The notes under the pieces were generated by a model that searched no databases, was not told the origin of the DNA, and was given only the letters and a program-made list of their open reading frames with translations. From Mesorhizobium sp. LMG 17147 (GTDB lineage: Bacteria; Pseudomonadota; Alphaproteobacteria; Rhizobiales; Rhizobiaceae), in assembly GCF_024297145.1 (NCBI RefSeq), contig NZ_JANCTC010000013.1:1-64000 (forward strand): a stretch of 64,000 nt of DNA, written 5' to 3'. Below are positions 36,056-42,590 of the stretch, piece after piece. Each line of letters starts with the position of its first letter. Positions within the stretch are counted from its first letter, which is position 1. A program made the translations under genes and the position numbers.

Positions 36056-36754
36056 ATGGCGAGAACGCGAATGGGCGTAACGCGGGCAATAGCAGCGGCG
36101 GTGGCCCTGATCATCGTGGGACAGCAGGCCGTCGCCGCGGAGCCTGCGCAAGCAGAGACCGTCCTGGCGGAGACGGGAGCCTCGGTCACCGAAGCGCCAA
36201 GCCCTTGGCAGGTCCGCCTGCGGGGGTTGGGCGTCGTTACGAAAGATCTGGGCTACGTTGATACGCTTCCCGGCTCCGGTCTTTCCTATTCGAACACGGT
36301 GACGCCGGAACTCGATATCTCGTATTTCTTTAACGACAACATCGCCGCCGAACTCATACTCGGTACCACCTATGCCAACATCGCGGGCCGAGGGACGATC
36401 GGTGGGTTGGGCAACATCGGCAAAGTTTGGCTGCTGCCGCCGACGCTCACGTTGCAGTACCATTTTACCGATCTCGGCGCGTTCAAGCCTTATGTCGGCG
36501 CCGGCGTGAACTACACGATCTTCTATAACCAGGACACTGGCAGCGCTGACGCTCTCAAGGTGAAGAACACGTTCGGCACGGCGCTGCAGGTCGGATTCGA
36601 CTACATGGTGGACCAGCACTGGGGCCTCAACTTCGACGTGAAGAAGCTTTTCCTGAGGCCGGACTTCGACGTCACGGTGGCCGGCGCGAAGCTGACGGGG
36701 AAGGCGGAGCTCGATCCCTGGCTGATAGGCGCAGGTGTCACCTACCGCTTTTGA
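36056..36754 (+). CDS. OmpW-family outer membrane protein
   Basis: This 232-residue protein begins at ATG 36056 behind AAGGAG. A Sec signal peptide (RAIAAAVALIIVGQQAVAAE) is followed by an eight-stranded beta-barrel pattern of alternating residues: WQVRLRGLGVVTKDLGYVD, ELDISYFFNDNIAAELILGT, PPTLTLQYHFTDLGAFKPYV, GAGVNYTIFYNQD and a C-terminal ITYRF-like end (GAGVTYRF). OmpW-type porins pass small hydrophobic molecules. It starts 38 bases after the peptidase stop, so it is probably in the same NifA-controlled transcript and ends at a terminator. Confidence 0.9.
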   Translation: MARTRMGVTRAIAAAVALIIVGQQAVAAEPAQAETVLAETGASVTEAPSPWQVRLRGLGVVTKDLGYVDTLPGSGLSYSNTVTPELDISYFFNDNIAAELILGTTYANIAGRGTIGGLGNIGKVWLLPPTLTLQYHFTDLGAFKPYVGAGVNYTIFYNQDTGSADALKVKNTFGTALQVGFDYMVDQHWGLNFDVKKLFLRPDFDVTVAGAKLTGKAELDPWLIGAGVTYRF

Positions 36755-36796
36755 ATATCAGAGTGAAGTCTGCTTCCCGACTGCCGGTTTAAAATG

Positions 36797-36821
36797 AAGG
36801 GCGCCTCGCGCGCCCTTTTTT
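36797..36821 (+). terminator. Rho-independent terminator
   Basis: A GGGCGC/GCGCCC stem with a five-base loop is followed by six T residues, 45 bases after the OmpW stop codon. It ends the peptidase-OmpW transcription unit. Confidence 0.85.
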
Positions 36822-37488
36822 ATGGTCGACACTGCAGCGCAAGACCTCATGAAGCTATTGTCGGGCGGGGTTCTCTTCCGGCGGACCAAGAAGGTGCACT
36901 GGCCAACCGGCCTTGCGCCTGAGATGGAGTGCTTAGAAGCGCTTTGGATCGGGACGGGCTTTGGTATTGTGGGTGGAATGCTTCAGCCAGACTATTTGCC
37001 AGCATCGTCTCCCGGACGTCTGAGCTTCGTGTCAGCGCAAGGCGAACACGCGGCTCCTAGATGCCGACACGATGGCTGGTTCAGCCATGCTGCGACAGTT
37101 GCCTTTTTTTTTCAGTTCCTTTGCTGTTCGTGCGCTAACCGCAACGCTCCATACTAGTCTCGCGTGCCTGTCCCCGAGGGGTGGGCGGCAGAAAGCGATA
37201 AGGCCCGCAGAAAGAGGCGGACCGCATCCGAAGGACCGTAACCAAGAGAAGGACCTGAAGCGAGAGCGAAGGTTGCGGGAGGCCGCGGCGGGCCTAAAAG
37301 GCACTGCCGACCAACCCCCACGCCCCAGGAAAGGCTGACAAAAACCGCAGCGGCCGACTGTCCAATAGGGTGCGCCGCGCCAGGGCGAGCCAAATGGCAG
37401 GGGCTGCCGGGGGGCCCTAAGAAAAGCGTGGGTTCACGAGCACCCGGCGCGCGCCATCAGGCCGCCAGCTACTTGGAGGGCGGGTGTA
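36822..37488. other. GC-rich spacer with repeat A copy
   Basis: No gene is supported. Positions 37215-37305 hold a stretch (containing ACCGCATCCGAAGGACCG and GGTTGCGGGAGGCCGCGGCG) that recurs at 38312-38405 and in part at 52780-52830, each time downstream of an Xre regulator gene of the QseC/QseM-like modules. Confidence 0.5.
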
Positions 37489-37707
37489 TCAGGCCTGTTT
37501 GTCGGGCCGAACCAGATCCATGTGGCTGACGCCGAGGGCCAATGCCAGTTCATAGATCGTGATAATTGTCGGATTTCTTCGGCCTTTCTCCAAGCCGCTG
37601 ATGTACTGCTGACTGAACCCGGAAATCTCCGCAAGCTGCTCCTGCGTCAGACGCTTCCTTTGCCTGATCCTCTGCACATTCCGTCCGACCAACTTGCGCA
37701 TATCCAT
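37489..37707 (-). CDS. Xre-family transcriptional regulator (module 1)
   Basis: The protein is about 72 residues from the ATG at 37707. A single helix-turn-helix domain fills it: NVQRIRQRKRLTQEQLAEIS, then GFSQQYISGLEKGRRNPT and TIYELALALGV. It is divergent from the small QseM-like gene at 37817, the arrangement of the QseC/QseM switch in Mesorhizobium symbiosis elements. Unlike modules 2 and 3, its sequence is only distantly similar to their regulator, so it may be a different Xre protein that uses the same layout. Confidence 0.85.
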   Translation of the reverse strand: MDMRKLVGRNVQRIRQRKRLTQEQLAEISGFSQQYISGLEKGRRNPTIITIYELALALGVSHMDLVRPDKQA

Positions 37708-37816
37708 GCACGCAAGCCAGCGGATCAGGCGGCTTGAGTTTATCAACTATAATATGTAATCCACATTTAGCAGGCAGAGGGCTTCGCGGGTCCATTGGCC
37801 GGAGATAGAATTAGCG

Positions 37817-38083
37817 ATGTTACAGCCCAAATCGAACACGCCGTTTGCCGACGAGGTCCCCTGGTCGGACCGCATTACAGCCTACGACAAGGACCACTTT
37901 ACAACCTATATGAGGCTCCTGGACGCCTCAGCCGACAACGCCACTGAAGAGGAAATGGCCCATGTGATCCTCGGCATTGATCCGGCACGCGAACCGGAGC
38001 GCGCACGGAACGTTCTTCGCAGTCATCTCGACCGTGCAAACTGGGTGGTGACGAGCGGCTACAAGGATTTGTTCGCCAGTTGA
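37817..38083 (+). CDS. QseM-like small antiactivator (DUF2285-type), module 1
   Basis: This 88-residue protein starts at an ATG behind GGAGAT. It contains DEVPWSDRITAYDKDHFTTY, EEEMAHVILGIDP and RARNVLRSHLDRANWVVTSG, ending YKDLFAS. The same core is in the protein at 38912 and in the broken copy at 53433. The pattern matches the DUF2285-like QseM protein, which blocks TraR and FseA and so keeps the symbiosis element from transferring. The assignment rests on recalled family features and gene arrangement; no binding can be read from sequence. Confidence 0.65.
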   Translation: MLQPKSNTPFADEVPWSDRITAYDKDHFTTYMRLLDASADNATEEEMAHVILGIDPAREPERARNVLRSHLDRANWVVTSGYKDLFAS

Positions 38084-38561
38084 CGAAATGGGCGGTGCGG
38101 TCGCTTCGCTTCAAGCAACGAAGTCGCGTAACCACAATGCATCGACGCATCACCACAGCGCGAAAGCGCTCGAAGATGATCGCGAGGACTTCCAGTCGGC
38201 GCGGATGGCCCAGCGCTTCGCAGTCTCATCGTTTTGTCCTCCGCTCGCCAATGGCTGCTTCCCAGGAAGCGGTGCGGCGGCGAGTCATGACAGGAACGGG
38301 CCCGCCGTCTGAGCCGCACCGCATCCGAAGGACCGGATGGACAACCTACTGAAAGCTCACAGCTAGCTAAGGGTTGCGGGACGCCGCGGCGGGCCTAGAA
38401 GGATGCGGCGCCACCTGCTGGGAAAGGCACAACAGAGAGAATTACGAGAGTCTAACGACGCACTAGGAGGCGCAGCGGAATGGTCGAGACGCCCTGAGCC
38501 AAGAAAAGCGGGGATCGACCCACCGGCACCCGGCACGCGCGGTGATGGGCGCGGGCGCCCA
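38084..38561. repeat. Spacer with second copy of repeat A
   Basis: The interval between module 1 and module 2 contains no gene. Positions 38312-38405 repeat the 37215-37305 segment (shared ACCGCATCCGAAGGACCG, GGGTTGCGGGACGCCGCGG). The repeat indicates that whole modules, with flanks, have been duplicated. Confidence 0.6.
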
Positions 38562-38795
38562 CTACGTCCGCAGGCTCAACAGAATCTCACACGGATCAGC
38601 GTCGAGGGCCGCAGTTACGTCGAGAAACTCAATGATATCGAGACGCCGCTCTCCACCCTCATATTTCGCCACGAAAGATTGCGGACGACCAAGCTTCTCA
38701 GCCACCTGCGCCTGCGTCAGTCCTTTGACCTTGCGCAGTGAGATCAACTGGGCCAGAAACCGCTGGTGGCGGGGAGATCGAAGAGATTTGGGCAT
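38562..38795 (-). CDS. qseC: Xre-family regulator, QseC-like (module 2)
   Basis: This 77-residue helix-turn-helix protein contains RFLAQLISLRKVKGLTQAQV, then AEKLGRPQSFVAKYEGGERR and LDIIEFLDVTAALDADPCE. It is divergent from the intact QseM-like gene at 38912, with palindromic operator candidates between them. The family's known member QseC represses qseM by binding overlapping operators in the shared promoter region. The copy at 53070-53336 is about 80 percent identical by eye but broken. Confidence in a DNA-binding role is high; the QseC name rests on context. Confidence 0.75.
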   Translation of the reverse strand: MPKSLRSPRHQRFLAQLISLRKVKGLTQAQVAEKLGRPQSFVAKYEGGERRLDIIEFLDVTAALDADPCEILLSLRT

Positions 38796-38850
38796 TTAGG
38801 TGAACCGGTCAGGTAAAGACCGGCTCAGCGACTAATCCCCGTTTCGGATT

Positions 38851-38865
38851 ATCCCATTTTGGGAT
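38851..38865. promoter_or_regulatory. Palindromic operator candidate (module 2)
   Basis: ATCCCATTTTGGGAT is a 15-base palindrome between the divergent regulator and QseM-like genes. A second dyad, ACCGGTC...GACCGG, lies nearer the regulator start at about 38804-38823. The same arrangement occurs in module 3 (ATCCCATTTTGGCAT at 53374-53388), as expected for QseC-type operators. Confidence 0.65.
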
Positions 38866-38911
38866 ATTCTGCCTTGGATCCAGCGATCAACATGCGAGGT
38901 TCGCGGCAGAC

Positions 38912-39193
38912 ATGAATCGATCAACGGCAACAGGTAAGACTCAAAGCTCAACACTGCTCGACGAAGTCCCTTGGTCTGACCGTCTTACCGCCTACGACAG
39001 GGCGCACTTTACCACCTATATGAGGCTCCTGGACGCCTCAGCCGATGAGGCGCCCGAAGAGGAAATGGCCCATCTGATCCTCGGCATTGATCCGGCACTT
39101 GAACCGGAGCGCGCCAGGAAGGCGCTTCGTAGTCATCTCGACCGTGCGAACTGGATGGTGACGAGCGGCTACAAGGAATTGTTCGCCAGCTGA
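38912..39193 (+). CDS. qseM: QseM-like small antiactivator (DUF2285-type), module 2
   Basis: This 93-residue protein starts at an ATG in the shared promoter region. It contains DEVPWSDRLTAYDRAHFTTY, EEEMAHLILGIDP, RARKALRSHLDRANWMVTSG and the end YKELFAS. It is about 80 percent identical by eye to the protein of module 1. In Mesorhizobium the QseM protein binds and blocks TraR and FseA, and so keeps the quorum-sensing transfer switch off. An intact TraR-like protein is encoded nearby at 39741. The role here is inferred from that family. Confidence 0.7.
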   Translation: MNRSTATGKTQSSTLLDEVPWSDRLTAYDRAHFTTYMRLLDASADEAPEEEMAHLILGIDPALEPERARKALRSHLDRANWMVTSGYKELFAS

Positions 39194-39740
39194 CAAATGC
39201 GCAGTGCTCGGTCATACAAGTAGGCAGTTCCTGTGGCAGCCAGTGGTCAGGCTGATCGGGACCTGCACCACAGACGCGCCGGCAAAATGGACCCGGTGGC
39301 GAGCACAATTCAGTTCCCAGGAAATCGGGTTTTGGCAATTCGTCCGAGCGTCTGACGTGATAGAAGGTTCCGCTCTGTCTAGATGGGTAATAGCCCGGAG
39401 CAGCACTCCATATCGTGCCGGCGCTCGACGCAGAATGGTGCACCTCTTCGCTTTCAAGCCGGATAACCGATAGCCATCGCCCTAAGTCAACGGTTAGAGA
39501 TTACCGGCAGGCAGGTATGCAAGCGGGCCATCATCGGAACCTATATAACCGCACGACTAGCTCGTCAGCGACGAAACACCCGCTCGAGCACCGATAGACT
39601 AAGATCACCGGCGCGGACTGGAAGAATACGGCTGCATCGCCCTGACCGAGCCGGCGGAACAGAAGATCTCGGCATCCAGTCAACGCTCGAGACAAAGCGC
39701 GCAATCGAATGGCCCGAGCACAAGCGGATCAAAAAGCTTC
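39194..39740. other. Spacer between QseM-like gene and TraR-like gene
   Basis: A plus-strand frame at 39204-39473 has some protein-like stretches but no recognisable domain and no Shine-Dalgarno site; it may be a gene fossil. The rest carries no feature I can support. Confidence 0.35.
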
Positions 39741-40466
39741 TCAGAGAATTGAGGATCCTTCGGACCCCAAAAGGGCTATAGCCTGATTTTGGGTTCGCAC
39801 GCCTAACTTCTTCTTGGCATTGTCCAAATGAAAAGCGATCGTGCGTGGCTTAATGCCCAAGATGCGGCCGGTCACCCAGGCTGAATTACCCCGCGCTGCC
39901 CACCGCAGGCACTCATATTCGCGGGATGTCAGCGAAATCCCATCCACTGTTCGATCGCTCGGCAGTTTGCGGCGAACGCAACGATGAAAGCAGGCCGCCA
40001 TCAGCTGAAGAGCTTGTTCGTACCGCTCAGCGACCCGAAGAAATACTGGACGAGGCTCATCGGCGGCAAAAGTAACCGCAGCGATGCGGCCGCGGAGATC
40101 GACAATTGGGATCGTCAAACCGCAGCAGATGCTGAATTGAGCCGCCTCATCGAATAGCTGCTGTTGAGCCGGCGACATTTTATCGCCTCCTAAATTCGAT
40201 CCCCAGTGAAACGGGCAGCCGCCATTTCGAGCACGCAAGACCACAGGATCGAGTTTCTCATACTGATTTTCCAGATACTGTCTGGTCCAGCGGGGTGGAT
40301 AGTTCGAAATTAGCCTCGGTTTGCCAGAAGGCCGTGCTGGCAAGGAGAGGTAGGCAAAGGAGATTAGGTCAAGTCGTCCGGCCGCCTCAGCCATGGCATC
40401 CCGGAAATCTGCCTCATCGATACTCTGTGACAGTCTTTCAAGGAATATCTCGAAAACAAGTGGCAT
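39741..40466 (-). CDS. traR: LuxR-family quorum-sensing regulator (TraR-like)
   Basis: The protein is about 241 residues from ATG 40466 behind GAGGG; this start matches that of the broken paralogue at 55250-55932. The N-terminal autoinducer-binding domain has the conserved Trp/Tyr/Asp of YPPRWTRQYLENQYEKLDPV, and CCGLTIPIVDLRGRIAAVTF. The C-terminal LuxR helix-turn-helix is LTSREYECLRWAARGNSAWV with FHLDNAKKKLGVRTQNQAIA. It would bind an acyl-homoserine lactone and activate conjugation genes. No LuxI gene is adjacent, but an AHL synthase lies 14 kb away (54530-55153), next to a broken LuxR gene. Confidence 0.88.
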   Translation of the reverse strand: MPLVFEIFLERLSQSIDEADFRDAMAEAAGRLDLISFAYLSLPARPSGKPRLISNYPPRWTRQYLENQYEKLDPVVLRARNGGCPFHWGSNLGGDKMSPAQQQLFDEAAQFSICCGLTIPIVDLRGRIAAVTFAADEPRPVFLRVAERYEQALQLMAACFHRCVRRKLPSDRTVDGISLTSREYECLRWAARGNSAWVTGRILGIKPRTIAFHLDNAKKKLGVRTQNQAIALLGSEGSSIL

Positions 40467-40508
40467 GTCCCTCGTCATCGTCGCGCTCGATTCTTCCTCT
40501 TTCTGCAC

Positions 40509-41420
40509 GCCTTCCGGCTGCGTCGTGTATGGCCCGACAACGCGATTGACTTCGCGGGCGTCGATGGGCTGACCAGCCTACAAAATGCTGCCGCTGCCAT
40601 ACTTGCGATCTACGCCAATGATCCCAATCATGTTGGGCTCGTCCAATGGCCGTCAGGGAAACGCCCCATGATCTTTGACCAGCTCAATCAGAGAATCTCC
40701 ATGGATGAAATCATAACCGCCCCTGCATCAAATCAGGAGAAATCATTCTGCACTGGGCAAAGCCATCATTGATCCAGTGTTCGATGGGAACTCCGGCACG
40801 CACGAGCATAAGGATGCGGATAGGCCGCTCATCCCCCGCCTTAGGCGCGCTATGAATCCGGAACGCGGTCGTTGTGACGCTTTCTTAACGGGCAGATCGC
40901 CTCCACAGAGTGACATGCCAGTTCGCTGTCGAAATCGACGGCCGAGGAGGCTCGCCCCGAAATAGTTGACGTGAGAAAATTCACCGCGGTGATTATTGTG
41001 CTGCCATTGGTGATGTGAGGGAAGATGTCGGTCTTCGGCGTTGCCGGCCGCTATCAGCATTGGACACGTCGATCGTGGCGCGCTGCAATGGTGTAAGGCG
41101 CGTCTAAGCTCAATCTGCATCCGAATATGCAGATCACATTTATCTCCGGACGGGCCATTGATCCTGATGGAGTGCGTCAAAAGGGCGCCATGCCGGCGGG
41201 GAGGTATACCGGCAGGGCGCGCCGCACAAAGGCCCTGGTTTTTGGGCAATAGGACACCGGCGGCAGAACTGATTCGGTTACAGCTTGCGATCGAAATCCG
41301 GAACATGGTGGGCGGGTTGGGTGGAATTTGTTGGTTGAGCCAAGGAGGTCGCTCGTTTATATCAGCTTCACTGGACCGATTTGCGCGATTCATCGTCCAT
41401 TCGCGCAGGGAATCGGCGTT
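40509..41420. other. Gene-poor spacer with a repeated hairpin
   Basis: No intact gene is supported. A plus-strand stretch at about 40520-40767 reads like a protein fragment (DFAGVDGLTSLQNAAAAILA then DPNHVGLVQWPSGKRPMIFD) without a start or known domain. At 41191-41225 lies a 35-base element shared with 56096-56130. Confidence 0.4.
41191..41225. repeat. 35-base hairpin repeat, copy 1
   Basis: The element begins TGCCGGCGGGGAGGTATACC and ends in a reverse-complement arm (CCGGCA) within it, so it can fold into a hairpin. A copy that differs at two positions lies at 56096-56130. Both are upstream of a LuxR gene (one intact, one broken) on the minus strand. Confidence 0.6.
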
Positions 41421-41424
41421 TTAC

Positions 41425-41942
41425 CCCCCCAATGCGTAGACCCAGACGTTTGCAGGCTGCCCGCAAAGCCTTTGACCGGTAGCAGGAGCCACTGTCGGTT
41501 ATCACGGGCTCGACCCGGATGCCCAGCTTGGCATAATAGGCGACGGCGGCCTCCAGGAGGCAGCGGCGCTCGCCCTGCGCTCATCCGGCATGACCTGCAC
41601 GAAGGTGACGCGAGAGGCGCCGTCAATGCAGACGTGGACGAACTCCCAGCCAATGCCGAGATGCCGGTTGACCGTGCCTGTCCGCCGTCCAGTGATGCGA
41701 TGCCCCACCTAGACTAGCCGATGCGGCCAAGTTTCTTGAGGTGGGGATGAATGAGTTTGCCCGATGCTCCCGTTCATAGCGGCGAACGGGTTCGGGTTCC
41801 AAGGCGCTCAGCTCCTTGAGGCCCAACCGGTGTAGAACGCGGCTGACAATTGCCGGCGAGACACCCGCCTCGGCAGCGATCTGCTTCCCCGTCCAGCGCT
41901 GGGGACGCAGCCGCTCGATCGTCTGCACACGGATCTGTGACG
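41425..41942 (-). pseudogene. IS481-family transposase remnant
   Basis: Minus-strand segments follow the IS481 order: TIERLRPQRWTGKQIAAEAG, VSPAIVSRVLHRLGLKELSA, RRYEREHRA, GHRITGRRTGT, GWEFVHVCIDGASRVTFVQV, MPDERRA, and a frame-shifted CKRLGL-like segment before 41425. At least two frameshifts and a missing N-terminus and C-terminus make it inactive. Its 5' edge runs straight into the NifA activator sequence at 41944. Confidence 0.8.
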
Positions 41943-41943
41943 A

Positions 41944-41959
41944 TGTCGGACATGAGACA
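41944..41959 (+). promoter_or_regulatory. NifA upstream activator sequence
   Basis: TGTCGGACATGAGACA fits TGT-N10-ACA exactly and differs at one position from the site at 33628. It lies about 46 bases before a sigma-54 promoter and directly at the edge of the IS481 remnant. Confidence 0.85.
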
Positions 41960-42005
41960 CAAATCCCGTCAGAGCGACTCATTGTTCTGAAATGATTTTC
42001 TCATT

Positions 42006-42021
42006 TGGCACGACACGTGCT
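42006..42021 (+). promoter_or_regulatory. Sigma-54 (RpoN) -24/-12 promoter
   Basis: TGGCACGACACGTGCT has the GG and GC doublets ten bases apart, and TGGCAC is exact; the -12 half is GTGCT rather than TTGCA, so it may be weaker than the promoter at 33690. With the NifA site it should drive the dehydrogenase gene through a leader of about 550 bases. Confidence 0.8.
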
Positions 42022-42065
42022 GTCCCAATCTACCAAAGCACTGCCGCGCCGCACGGGCCAATCCC

Positions 42066-42590
42066 ATGATCACGCTCGCCGAACATGCGTTCGCCCCCGC
42101 GACACCGAGCGTTCCCGAGCCGACGCAAGAAGGTGCGTTTGCTTTCCAATCGGCATCGAGTAACGCCGGCACGTCGAACGTCCCGAGCTTGGCTACGGCT
42201 AGACGATACCGGAAAGTTCGTGACCACAAACGCAACTTCCAGAGCAATCCCTTCTACTCATTCGCCGAAGAGAGCCGCACTTGGATCGGAAAGAATTTAG
42301 TTGCGATGGCGTTCGCCCGACCAAGCGCGCGCCATCGGATCAGGACAGGTGCTTTCCGCCGTTACATGCCCGACCAGACTATTCTGGTCCTGGCGCCATA
42401 CGGCCGCGGTCCATCGCCCGCCAGCCCGCCATGCGGCTCTGGCCGGGCACTCTTCGCGAGGGCGACAAGGGATAGAGACCTGCGGTGGCCTCGTGGTCTC
42501 GCCAGGCTCACCATTCATCCCGAACAACTGGACGGCGCGCTCCCCTGGCTCTGGCGAGGGTGCCGAAAAGAAACTGAACAGGAGCTTACA
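42066..42590 (+). other. Leader region with MITLAEH-type ORF, in frame with dehydrogenase
   Basis: The first ATG after the promoter (42066) opens a frame whose start (MITLAEHAFAPATPSVPEPT) resembles the leader at 33757. The frame happens to stay open into the dehydrogenase coding sequence. The residues between about 42200 and 42590 look non-coding and a proper Shine-Dalgarno-ATG for the dehydrogenase occurs at 42591, so I treat this as an untranslated or short-leader region rather than an N-terminal extension. Confidence 0.45.

Noticed and set aside
37032..37393. Overlapping short frames in the GC-rich spacer
   Set aside because: They have no start context and simply reflect a GC-rich repeat (repeat A); stop codons are rare in such sequence.
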